A DNA stretch of 14,188 nucleotides from Solidesulfovibrio magneticus (GTDB lineage: Bacteria; Desulfobacterota; Desulfovibrionia; Desulfovibrionales; Desulfovibrionaceae): the NCBI GenBank assembly GCA_002482565.1, contig DLGG01000091.1:1794-15981 (forward strand), read 5' to 3'. The translations under genes were made by a program, and so were the position numbers. The notes under the pieces were generated by a model that saw only the letters and a list, made by a program, of their open reading frames with translations, made no database searches and had not been told where the DNA came from. Every line of letters starts with the position of its first letter. Positions within the stretch are counted from its first letter, which is position 1. This document shows, in pieces, positions 1 through 7,264 of this stretch.

Positions 1-1636
1 CGAGCCGGTCGGCCAGGGCGGCGGCTTCGGCGCTTTTTTCCTCGGCCAGGACGTGCATTTCCTCGGCCCGGCGCTTGAGAGACTGTTCGGCCAGTTTACG
101 GGCCGTAACGTCGCGGCCCACGGCTTGGTATTCGACCAGTTCGCCGGCGGCGTCGAAAATGGCCCGGCGGGTCCAACGCTGGTAGCGGGCACGGCCGTCG
201 GGACGCAGCACCCGCACCTCGTAGCCGGTGGTTGGCCGGTGGGGACACAGCGAGGCCACGCGCCGAGCCACCAGGGTCGCGTCGTCGGGATGCAAGGCGG
301 GTTGGTAATTCTCGGCCAGACAGGCTTCGGAAGTCTTGCCCCAGTAGCGGGCATAGGCGGCGTTGACGAAAATGAGCCGGCCGGCGGGGTCGAAGCGGCA
401 AATAAGTTCGGTCTGGTGCTCGATCAGCGACCGATAGCCGGCGTCATCAGCCGGCCCGCCCGGAAAAGCGGCCTGGGGAACGTCGGCGCAAGCGCCCTCG
501 AAGCCCGTGGGCTGGTCGAAGGCGTCGCGCACGGCCCGCACCGAACAGGCCAGCCGGCGATAGCCGCCCTCCCGGCGCAGTCCCCTCGCCTCGAAGGTGA
601 CCGGTTCGGCCTCGGACAGGGCACGGGGCAACAGCTCGCGCCGGCTTGGTCCGTCCAGGCGCAGGGGATGGACGGGCTGACGCGATTGGCGCAGGCAGTC
701 GGCCACGTCGCGGTAGCCGAGCATCCGAGCCAGGGCCGCGTTAACGGCCACGGGCCGGCCTTGGAGGTCGAGGCGGAAAAGCCCCTGCCCGGCGTTGTCG
801 TAGAGGTCGCGGTACCGGTCGGCCTGGTCGCGCAGCCGGACCGTCTCGGCGTCGGACACGATGCCCGACAGCACGGCGGCCACGTCGGTCCAGGTCAAAA
901 GGCCGATGAGAAAACCGTCCGGGTCGGCGACCACCAGCCGCCCGGCCCCGGCCCCGTCCATGCCGGCCAGCCCTTCGGCCAGGGGCAGTTGCGGGGCCAC
1001 GACGGCCACCGGCGCGCTCATGGCCGTGTCCACCGGCATGTCGCGGATGTCCGAGCCGCCGGCCAGAAGCCGCACGGCGTCGCGGGCGGTGAAAACGCCG
1101 CAGGGCACGTCGTCCCTGGCCACCACCACCCCGCCGACGCCAAGGCGGGTCATGCGGGCCAGCACCATGGGCAGGGGCTCGCCAGCCCTGGCCGTGACCA
1201 CGGTACGGGTCATGGCGCTGGCCACGGTGCGCTCGGCCATTTCGTCCAGGGCCACGCCCAGGCGGGCCACATGAAAGGGCGCGAGAATGCCCACGGCCCG
1301 TCCGGCGGCGTCCACCACGGCCAACCGGCGCGACGGCGCGGCCAGCAGATGGCGCAAGGCCCCGGGCAGGTAGTCGCTTTCCGGCGACACGGCCACCGGG
1401 TCCATGACGTCGCGCACGGCCAGATGGGCGGCCTGGACGATGTTGTGGGTCAGCACCTTGGACAGGCCGCGCGTGGTGACGACGCCAAGGGGGCGGCCGC
1501 CGTCAAGAACCAGCGCCTCGCCGGCTCCGGCCCCGAGCAGGGTGCGGGCGGCCTGGGCGGCGGTGGTCCACAGACCCAGGGTAATGGGCGCGGCGGGCGG
1601 CAGATCGCGCAGCGGCGTCTCGTGCAATTTGGCCAT
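1..1636 (-). CDS. CBS-PAS signal-transduction protein, C-terminus beyond the left edge
   Basis: The minus-strand frame is open from ATG 1636 to the window edge (545 codons, no stop), so the protein is partial. Translation shows four CBS-type repeats at about residues 10-65, 75-125, 135-190 and 200-258, for example RDVMDPVAVSPE and SAMTRTVVTA followed by GVGGVVV. CBS pairs usually bind adenosine nucleotides. Two PAS domains follow, about 272-385 (YRDLYDNAGQGLFRLD) and 400-515 (YRSLIEHQTELICRFDPAGR, ending YQAVGRDVTARK, a typical PAS/PAC end). A charged helical stretch rich in A, E and K begins near 513 and continues off the edge. PAS plus coiled coil normally precedes a histidine kinase or GGDEF output, but the output domain is not visible. 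No signal peptide or membrane segment is visible, so a cytoplasmic sensor is likely. GGAG five bases before the ATG supports this start; a GTG lies one codon upstream. Confidence 0.85.
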   Translation of the reverse strand, partial: MAKLHETPLRDLPPAAPITLGLWTTAAQAARTLLGAGAGEALVLDGGRPLGVVTTRGLSKVLTHNIVQAAHLAVRDVMDPVAVSPESDYLPGALRHLLAAPSRRLAVVDAAGRAVGILAPFHVARLGVALDEMAERTVASAMTRTVVTARAGEPLPMVLARMTRLGVGGVVVARDDVPCGVFTARDAVRLLAGGSDIRDMPVDTAMSAPVAVVAPQLPLAEGLAGMDGAGAGRLVVADPDGFLIGLLTWTDVAAVLSGIVSDAETVRLRDQADRYRDLYDNAGQGLFRLDLQGRPVAVNAALARMLGYRDVADCLRQSRQPVHPLRLDGPSRRELLPRALSEAEPVTFEARGLRREGGYRRLACSVRAVRDAFDQPTGFEGACADVPQAAFPGGPADDAGYRSLIEHQTELICRFDPAGRLIFVNAAYARYWGKTSEACLAENYQPALHPDDATLVARRVASLCPHRPTTGYEVRVLRPDGRARYQRWTRRAIFDAAGELVEYQAVGRDVTARKLAEQSLKRRAEEMHVLAEEKSAEAAALADRL

Positions 1637-1890
1637 CACGGCTCCATCGCCCGCTCGCCGCCACGCCCGCGAGCGGAAGGCTGACTGACGTTATCCTCCT
1701 GCCAAGCCCGCACCAAACGCCACCGCCAGCCACAGGGCCTGCCCCTGGGCTATCGGCCGTTCACGGCAACCTCGACAGTCTTTGGCGACCAATGCCGCCC
1801 AGAGCCCCAAAACCGGGCCCGCGCCTTCGGATCACTGCAAAAAAGCATTATTTTCTACCACAAAACCGCCCGGTTGGGCCAGCGCCTTTT
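1637..1890. other. Intergenic region with a weak hairpin after the glycosyltransferase operon
   Basis: This 254-bp gap lies between the stop of the second glycosyltransferase gene and the CBS-PAS gene, both minus strand. It holds a short inverted repeat, AACCG-CC-CGGTT at 1864-1875. On the minus strand four T follow it at once, with a T-run about 20 bp further on. This is at best a weak terminator. A GGAGG at about 1698-1702 (minus) is not followed by a start codon at usable distance. No convincing promoter or small gene is seen. Confidence 0.3.
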
Positions 1891-3006
1891 TCAGCCCTCC
1901 CCGGCCAGCCGGCGCAGCACCCCGGCCAACACGCCATAATTCCTGGCCCGGTCGTGGGAGGCCCGCACGTAGGCCCGGGCCGCCTCGCCCATGGACAAGC
2001 GGCGCTGCCTGTCGTCCAGCAGGGCGTCCAAAGCCCGGACGTAGGCGGCCGGATCGGCCGGGGGCGTGAGGATGCCCGTTTCGCCGTCGGCCACCACCTC
2101 GGCAACGCCGCCATCGGCCAGGGCCACCACCGGCAGCCCGGCCGCCTGGGCTTCCAGATAGACCATGCCCAGCGACTCCCGCAGGCCCGGAAAGGCGAAC
2201 ACGTCCCCGGCGCTGTAGACCGCGCCGAGCCGCTCCCTGGGGACCTGGCCCAGGAAGATGGCCCGGCCGGGCAGTTCTTGCGTCGCCAGCGCGGTCAGGC
2301 GCTCCCGGGTCGGGCCGTCGCCGGCCGCGACCAGGGCGAAGTCCCGCCCGGCCCGGTGCAGCTCGCCCAGGCGCTTGAAAAGAAAAGTCAGGCTCTCGGT
2401 CTTGACGTCGTCGCGGAACATGGCCGCCGTGACGATAACCGGCCGGGTCCCCACGCCCCACTGCCGGCGCAGCTCCCGCCGGGCCTCGGGGTTGAAGGCG
2501 AAGGCCTCGGGATCGATGCCGGGCCGCACGTAGCCCAGGCGCTCCCGGGGCAGCAGGCGCTGCAAGTTCTTCACATCCAGCCGCCGGTTGGACACGACCA
2601 GATCGGCGGCCAGAAGCGACCGGCGGTTGAGTTCGTAGCCCAGGCGCGTGGCGAGGCGACGGCGCTGCTTGGTGGAATATACGCCCTGGAAGATCACGTA
2701 GGGGATGCCGAGTTCCCGGGCCACGTAGGGGCCGATGACATCCGGGGATTTGTAGTAGGCGTGGTAGGTGAGAAAAAGCCTGGCCTTGGCCCGGGAAGCC
2801 GCTTCCAGGGCGGCCCGGCGGGCGAAAAGGGCCTCGATCCAGAGCCTTGGGCGGCACGACAGCCAGCGCGCCCGGAAGCGGCTGGCCACGGCGAGCCGTA
2901 TGCCCTGAGCCGTAAGCGCGGCGGCCAGCTCCCGGCCAATGGTGCGGTCCCCGGACGGATCGGGGTGGTCGAGCGGCTTAAAGGGCGCGTAAAAGGCGAC
3001 GTTCAC
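1891..3006 (-). CDS. GT4-family glycosyltransferase (second of the pair)
   Basis: This is a 371-residue GT-B fold retaining glycosyltransferase (CAZy GT4-like), expected to move a sugar from an activated nucleotide donor to a glycan or lipid-linked acceptor at the cytoplasmic membrane face. The N-terminal half begins MNVAFYAPFKPLDHPDPSGD, with the family's early S/P-G-D loop. The linker has YVRPGIDPEAF (159-169). The C-terminal donor domain has VTAAMFRDDVKTE (192-204), VAAGDGPTRE (226-235) and the E-x7-E motif at E277/E285 (ESLGMVYLEAQAAGLPVV), then DGETGIL. The start is a GTG at 3006 that overlaps the preceding stop as GTGA. The frame stays open further upstream, but that part lies inside the preceding gene and does not resemble a glycosyltransferase N-terminus. 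The 4-bp overlap implies translational coupling. Acceptor and sugar cannot be read from sequence. Confidence 0.9.
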   Translation of the reverse strand: MNVAFYAPFKPLDHPDPSGDRTIGRELAAALTAQGIRLAVASRFRARWLSCRPRLWIEALFARRAALEAASRAKARLFLTYHAYYKSPDVIGPYVARELGIPYVIFQGVYSTKQRRRLATRLGYELNRRSLLAADLVVSNRRLDVKNLQRLLPRERLGYVRPGIDPEAFAFNPEARRELRRQWGVGTRPVIVTAAMFRDDVKTESLTFLFKRLGELHRAGRDFALVAAGDGPTRERLTALATQELPGRAIFLGQVPRERLGAVYSAGDVFAFPGLRESLGMVYLEAQAAGLPVVALADGGVAEVVADGETGILTPPADPAAYVRALDALLDDRQRRLSMGEAARAYVRASHDRARNYGVLAGVLRRLAGEG

Positions 3007-4274
3007 CAGGCGGCGTCCCGGGCGAAACGCCCCGGCGGATCGCCGGCGTGGGCCGCGAACACGGCGGCCAGCCGGCGGATGTTGGCGACGTTGTCGAATT
3101 CCCGGCCGACCAGCTTCCGGGCGGCGGCGGTCAGGCGCTCGGCCAAGGCGGGTTCGTCGAGGAGCCGGCGCAAGTTGGCGGCCAGGGCGGCCGGGTCGTC
3201 GGGGTTGCACGTCAAGGCCGTTTCGCCGTCAATGGCCAGCTCCGGCAAGGCCGAAACGTTGGTGGCGGCCACGGGCAGGCCCATGGCCATGGCCTCGACC
3301 AGGACGTTGGGCACGCCGTCGCGGTCGCCGTTTGGCAACACCCGGCAACCGATGACGAAGGCGTGGGCGGCCCGGTAGAGCTCGACGACCTGCTCGTGGG
3401 GCATCGCGCCGTGAAAGCGCACCCGGTCGGCGATGCCCAGACGCGCCGCTTGCGCTGCCAACGCCTTGGCGTCCTCGCCGGCGCCCACGAGGTCGTAGGT
3501 GAAATCGACGCCCTCCCGGGCCAAAAGTCCCAGGGCGTCCAGCACGGTGTCCAGGCCCTTTTTGGCGGTGAGCCGGGCCACGGTCATAAGCCGCCAGGGC
3601 GGGCCGGCGGCGGGCCGGGCGGCCGCGCCGTCGAAAAGCGCCAGATCGATGCCGTGGTAGACCGGGAAAATGGGCGTGCCGTTAGGCGAGAGTTTTTGGA
3701 GATAGACCGCGTTGGCCTGGGTGCAGGTGACGACAAAGGCGGCCCGGCCGATCTTTTCGGCCAGCCGCTCGGGGCGCTGGGTCCAGACGTCCTTGGCGTG
3801 GCCGGTAAAACTCACGGGCGCGCCGGCCATGAGTCCGGCGTACATGGCCACGGACGTTGGCGAATGGGCGAAATGGGCATGGAGATGGGGCGCTTCGCCC
3901 GGCCGCAGGGCCTCGTCGCATAAAAGTCCGGCCTGGAGCAGATGCTTGACCGTGGCCGACTTGGGGGCCTCGACAAAGTGGCGCAGCATGAGGCCGGCGG
4001 CGCGCAAATACCCGCGCGGCCGGGCCACGGCCGTGCGGAGGTTGGCGGCCAAAAGCCGCCCCAGGGCCGGCAGCATGGCCTCGGGCAGATAGACCACCTC
4101 GGCCTTGATGCGCCCAACCGAAGCGTGGCTGAAATTTTCGCGCGGCTGGCGCATGGACACGATGCGCACGCTAAAGCCCTGACGCTCCAGAAGCTCGATT
4201 TCATTGGAAATAAACGTCTCGGAGATCCGGGGATACCCCTTGAGCACCATCACCAGCACCGGCTTTGCCGTCAT
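3003..4274 (-). CDS. GT4-family glycosyltransferase (WcaL/EpsF-like)
   Basis: This is a 423-residue GT-B glycosyltransferase of the GT4 type found in exopolysaccharide and capsule loci. The N-terminus (PVLVMVLKGYPRISETFISNEI) is the characteristic P-R-x-S-E-T-F opening of WcaL/EpsF-like enzymes. HLHAHFAHSP (130-139) and VSFTGHAKDVW (154-164) form the acceptor-side site. VYHGIDLALF, TVARLTAKKGLD (231-242) and LVGAGED lie in the donor domain. The E-x7-E motif reads D319/E327 (DGVPNVLVEAMAMGLPVAAT), with Asp at the first position, which is normal for this clade. AAGGA overlaps the stop of the upstream flavoprotein gene and sits six bases before ATG 4274, so the two are coupled, and its own stop overlaps the next GTG. 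Sugar specificity is unknown. A colanic-acid-like or S-layer/LPS-related glycan is a guess from the family. Confidence 0.92.
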   Translation of the reverse strand: MTAKPVLVMVLKGYPRISETFISNEIELLERQGFSVRIVSMRQPRENFSHASVGRIKAEVVYLPEAMLPALGRLLAANLRTAVARPRGYLRAAGLMLRHFVEAPKSATVKHLLQAGLLCDEALRPGEAPHLHAHFAHSPTSVAMYAGLMAGAPVSFTGHAKDVWTQRPERLAEKIGRAAFVVTCTQANAVYLQKLSPNGTPIFPVYHGIDLALFDGAAARPAAGPPWRLMTVARLTAKKGLDTVLDALGLLAREGVDFTYDLVGAGEDAKALAAQAARLGIADRVRFHGAMPHEQVVELYRAAHAFVIGCRVLPNGDRDGVPNVLVEAMAMGLPVAATNVSALPELAIDGETALTCNPDDPAALAANLRRLLDEPALAERLTAAARKLVGREFDNVANIRRLAAVFAAHAGDPPGRFARDAAW

Positions 4275-4283
4275 CGTCGTTCC

Positions 4284-5726
4284 TTATCCCCGATAGCCGA
4301 ACACCAACCGCAGCACGCGCCGGGTCAATCCGGAAAAAAGTTTCGTCTCCAGCGGCCGGCCGGCGGCCCGTTTGCCGGTCTCGGCCAGGGTCGGATAGGG
4401 CAGCACCGTGCCGGCCAGGGTGGACAGTCCGACCTTGCCGGCCTTGGCCGCCAGCCACAAGGCCAGCTGCTCCCCGGCTCCGGCCCCGGTAATGCCCACG
4501 CCAAGGAGCCGGCCCCGCTTGCCGAGCACGAGCTTGACCAGCCCCTGCGGGGTCCCGGCCGCCCTGGCCCGGTCGTTGTCGGCGTAGGGCTCGGCCACCA
4601 CCGTGTGGGCGATGCCGGCGGCCTGGGCCTGGGCCTGCGTCAGCCCGGCGGCGGCCAGGCCCGGGTCGCTGTGGACGCAGCGCGGCATGAAGCCGTACGC
4701 GGCTTGCCTGGGCAACCGGAACACCGCCCCGGCCAGGACCACGCCGCCCTCGTAGCCGGCGGCATGGGTGAACTGGTGCTCGCCGGTCACGTCCCCGGCC
4801 CCGAACACGTGGGGCAGGTTGGTGCGCAGCCGCCCGTCCAGCACAAGGCCCTTTTTTGTATGGGCAATGCCCACGGCGTCAAGGCCCAGGGCGTCGATGT
4901 TGGGCCTTCGACCCAGGGCCACGAGGATAGCCTGGGCGGCGACGGTCTCCCGCGCGCCCCCCTGCTCCACCGTGACCAGACGCAGCCCGGCCGGGTCCGG
5001 CCCGACCACGCGGACGGCCTTGGCCCCCAATAGAAGCCGCACGCCGTCGGCCACAAGTCCGGCCTCGACCACCTGGGCCAGGTCCGGGTCTTCCCTGGAC
5101 AGCAGCCGGGGGCTGCGCTGGATGATGGTCACCCGGCTGCCCAGGCGGGCAAAAGCTTGCCCCATTTCGGCCGCGATGGCCCCGCCGCCGAGGATGACCA
5201 GGGAGTCCGGGAGCTGCGGCAGCGAAAACAGCTCGCGATTGGTGATGTACCCCGCCTCGGCCAGCCCCGGGATGTCCGGCACGGCGGCCCGCGAGCCGGC
5301 GGCGATGACGATGCGGTCGGCCGTGACCGTTTCGCCGTCCACGTCCAGGCTGTTGGCGTCGCGAAACCGGGCCTGGCCGAAGCGGACGACGACGCCAAGG
5401 CCCGTGAACCGGGCCACGGAGTCGTGCTCCTGGATGCCGGCGACGACCGTTTCGATACGTCGGCGCACGGCGGAAAAATCCACCGGAGGGAGGGCCATGG
5501 CCGGCAGGCCGAAAGCCTCGGCCCGGGCGGCCATGTGACGCGCCCGGGCGGTTTCGATAAGCGTCTTGCTCGGCACGCAGCCGTAGTGCAGGCAGTCGCC
5601 GCCCAGGGCCGGCTCGGCCTCGATAAGCAGCGTCTTCACACCCAGCCGCCCGGCCCCGGCGGCCACGGTCAGACCAGCCGCGCCGCCGCCGATGACGGCC
5701 AAATCGTACTGTCCCTGATGTCCCAT
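4284..5726 (-). CDS. MerA-like FAD/NAD(P) disulfide oxidoreductase
   Basis: This is a 480-residue class I pyridine nucleotide-disulfide oxidoreductase, cytoplasmic and FAD-bound. The FAD Rossmann motif is VIGGGAAGLTVA (11-22). The redox disulfide is C45/C50 in GGDCLHYGCVPSKTL. The NAD(P) Rossmann motif is VILGGGAIAAEMG and the second FAD motif is HVFGAGDVTGEHQFTHAA. In lipoamide dehydrogenase and glutathione reductase a catalytic His precedes P-T-x-x-E. Here the position is Tyr444 (LPYPTLAETG), as in mercuric reductase, while Glu449 is kept. The HMA domain and C-terminal vicinal Cys pair of true MerA are both absent, so mercury reduction is not supported and the substrate is unknown. The C-terminus is basic and hydrophobic (RRVLRLVFGYRG) and might touch the membrane (inference). 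AAGGAGG sits five bases before the ATG. It is the first gene of an operon with two GT4 enzymes. Confidence 0.9.
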   Translation of the reverse strand: MGHQGQYDLAVIGGGAAGLTVAAGAGRLGVKTLLIEAEPALGGDCLHYGCVPSKTLIETARARHMAARAEAFGLPAMALPPVDFSAVRRRIETVVAGIQEHDSVARFTGLGVVVRFGQARFRDANSLDVDGETVTADRIVIAAGSRAAVPDIPGLAEAGYITNRELFSLPQLPDSLVILGGGAIAAEMGQAFARLGSRVTIIQRSPRLLSREDPDLAQVVEAGLVADGVRLLLGAKAVRVVGPDPAGLRLVTVEQGGARETVAAQAILVALGRRPNIDALGLDAVGIAHTKKGLVLDGRLRTNLPHVFGAGDVTGEHQFTHAAGYEGGVVLAGAVFRLPRQAAYGFMPRCVHSDPGLAAAGLTQAQAQAAGIAHTVVAEPYADNDRARAAGTPQGLVKLVLGKRGRLLGVGITGAGAGEQLALWLAAKAGKVGLSTLAGTVLPYPTLAETGKRAAGRPLETKLFSGLTRRVLRLVFGYRG

Positions 5727-5772
5727 GTCCGCCTCCTTGGCGTGTGTCCCGTCGGCCGCGCCCCCCGGCGAC

Positions 5773-5886
5773 GCGTTATTCCAATTCTACTGCTGAAGCG
5801 AAACTACATGGTCACGGCGAATGCGTGTTACTATGATTGTATATTGATAAAACACAACTTTCGTTATGTTTTACAGCAGGCATTAC
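5773..5886 (-). repeat. ~110-bp intergenic repeat, copy A
   Basis: Read on the minus strand, this element begins GTAATGCCTGCTGTAAAACA with the stop codon of the FkbM gene inside it. It contains a hairpin, then a variable middle, and ends TTTCGCTTCAGCAGTAGAAT followed by TGGAATAACGC. Copy B at 9688-9795 has the same ends and the same hairpin in the same order, while the middle (about 32 versus 27 bases) has diverged. It is A/T-rich compared with both flanks. It lies between the FkbM gene and the flavoprotein operon. Whether it is a mobile remnant, a regulatory RNA or a promoter/operator cassette is not settled by sequence alone. Confidence 0.7.
5847..5874 (-). promoter_or_regulatory. RNA-type hairpin of repeat copy A, GAAA loop
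   Basis: On the minus strand the sequence reads GTAAAACATAAC, then GAAA, then GTTGTGTTTTAT. The 12-bp stem has no unpaired position if G.U is allowed (two wobbles), and it is closed by C-G around a GNRA tetraloop. On the plus strand the same two positions would be A-C mismatches, so the structure fits minus-strand RNA. It starts nine bases after the FkbM stop codon. It could stabilise the 3' end, act as an unusual terminator, or regulate the downstream flavoprotein operon. The stem is A/T-rich with no clear U-tract, so an intrinsic terminator is not the best reading. Confidence 0.55.
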
Positions 5887-7013
5887 CGCGGCAGGACGTA
5901 GAGCACTGTTTCGAAGACGCAGGCCGTGTGGTGGCCCAGAAAAAAGCGGCTGTCCGGCAGGATGTTCTTGATGAAAAGCGGGATGACGAACAGGTCGTCC
6001 GGCAAGTGGTAGAGGGAGATGGCCAGTCTGGGCTTGTGGCGGGCCAGGGTTTTCACGGCCGCGCGCAAGACCTGCTGCTCGGCCCCTTCCACGTCGAGCT
6101 TGAGAAAATCGACCTTTTCCAGGGCGTTTTCCCGCACAAAATCATCGACTGTCGTCATTTCGCAGGTGACGTTCCCCGTCTGGTCGTCCTTGACACGAGA
6201 GCCTGAACCGCTCGACGCAAAACTGACGGATGTCTTCTCGCTCCACAACCCCAGCGGGATCAGCCGAAAATGCCGACAGTCTTCCCGGTCTTGGATTTGA
6301 TTGTAGGCGTCCACGAACCCCATGGGGTCGGGCTCGAATCCATAGAGGCAGCCATCCTCGCCAATACTGGCGCAAAAAGCCAACTGCGAATTGATGCAGC
6401 GGGATATCCCGCCGTCGATGATCACATCCCCCTTTTGGGGACGAACTTTTGGATGGTAATATTCATTGTAATTCGAGACCCGAAAATAGCCAATATTGCC
6501 TGTTGTCAAGGCGCGAACCCGGGAGGCAAAGACTTCCTGGCTTTCCCTGTCGTCAAACAGCTCGAAAACGCTTTCCAGTTCTTTTTTGTATTCCTCATAG
6601 TACCTTGGCAGATATGTGGCCGTACTGTCGTCGTGCGGCATGGGCATGTAGACATAAAAAGCATTGAATCCCAAGGTTTTTAAGGCGCAAACGCCGGCAG
6701 AAAGCTTGCTCCATTCGTACTGGGGAAAAATCATGACGATATCGGCGTCAAGGGGAAACTTGTCCTTGAAAAGATTGCGCACCGGCAGGCTCTTTGCGCC
6801 GGAACCAAGATTGCCCGCTATCTCCCTTGGCGTTTTGTGGTTGTGATCAACGACAATAAAATCGCTGCAGGAGGTGTAGAACCAATCCCCAAGCATGGCC
6901 GCCGCCTGGGGAAGATCCTTGTGAAAGCACACGGCCACGACGCGGCGAGACCACACCGGATAACCAAAAGGCCTCCACAGAGGCACTTCCTTGAGCATCT
7001 TTTTGAGCGACAT
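5883..7013 (-). CDS. FkbM-family SAM-dependent methyltransferase
   Basis: This is a 376-residue protein. Its C-terminal half is an FkbM methyltransferase, a family that O-methylates sugars, polyketides and other small acceptors. The SAM site is GDVIIDGGISRCINS (195-209) with the acidic FEPDP at 226-230. The family signature is VDFLKLDVEGAEQQVLRAA (301-319), then RLAISLYHLPDDLFVIPLFI and the late HH plus ETVLYVLP. Residues 1-190 form an extra N-terminal domain (RRVVAVCFHKDLPQAAAMLG; IFPQYEWSKLSAGV) that I do not recognise. The start at ATG 7013 is chosen because GGGGAG precedes it closely; an upstream TTG would add eight residues. The DNA is visibly lower in GC and uses more A/T-ending codons than its neighbours, which suggests horizontal acquisition. 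The adjacent glycosyltransferases make methylation of a surface glycan plausible (inference). Confidence 0.88.
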   Translation of the reverse strand: MSLKKMLKEVPLWRPFGYPVWSRRVVAVCFHKDLPQAAAMLGDWFYTSCSDFIVVDHNHKTPREIAGNLGSGAKSLPVRNLFKDKFPLDADIVMIFPQYEWSKLSAGVCALKTLGFNAFYVYMPMPHDDSTATYLPRYYEEYKKELESVFELFDDRESQEVFASRVRALTTGNIGYFRVSNYNEYYHPKVRPQKGDVIIDGGISRCINSQLAFCASIGEDGCLYGFEPDPMGFVDAYNQIQDREDCRHFRLIPLGLWSEKTSVSFASSGSGSRVKDDQTGNVTCEMTTVDDFVRENALEKVDFLKLDVEGAEQQVLRAAVKTLARHKPRLAISLYHLPDDLFVIPLFIKNILPDSRFFLGHHTACVFETVLYVLPR

Positions 7014-7264
7014 GGTCTCCCCTTGCCTCGACGGCAATCATGACGTCGCCTGAGGGCAGGCGGCTACAGCAGCATTCGCATAAAAAATCTGCCATAGCCA
7101 TGGTTGAAAGGCAAACCGCCCGCCAACCGGACAAAAGACGTTGCACAACAAGTTCCACGCGCCCCTTCTCCGCTTCCCCTATGGCAAACGCCGAATCCAT
7201 GGTATGCGTCAACCTCCCCAAGTCCAACCGCCGGCCCGCGACGGCCGGCCCACGAGGTGTACCC
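7014..7264. other. Divergent intergenic region between methyltransferase and second flavoprotein
   Basis: This 251-bp gap separates two divergently read genes and must hold both their promoters, but no convincing -35/-10 pair is visible. There is a short inverted repeat, CGCCTG-AGGG-CAGGCG at 7047-7062, in the 5' leader of the methyltransferase gene, and A/T-rich DNA near 7078-7100. Composition shifts from lower GC at the methyltransferase side to typical high GC by about 7200, suggesting the edge of the foreign segment. The plus-strand frame of the flavoprotein stays open through this region, but its translation is low-complexity and lacks a family match. Confidence 0.45.

Noticed and set aside
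53..1684. Long plus-strand open frame opposite the CBS-PAS gene
   Set aside because: Its translation is rich in G, H, Q and R with no family motif. The minus-strand frame gives clear CBS and PAS domains through the whole stretch, so this is the antisense shadow of a high-GC gene.
1792..3378. Plus-strand frame of 528 codons opposite the glycosyltransferases
   Set aside because: Low-complexity translation and no ribosome site or motif; the opposite strand carries two complete GT4 enzymes.
4284..5726. Mercuric reductase (merA)
   Set aside because: There is no N-terminal metal-binding domain, no C-terminal vicinal cysteines and no mer genes nearby; only the redox motif and the Tyr substitution are shared.
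7040..7264. N-terminal extension of the plus-strand flavoprotein
   Set aside because: The frame is open, but the extra 75 residues are low-complexity. ATG 7265 has a ribosome site and begins exactly at the family's FAD motif.
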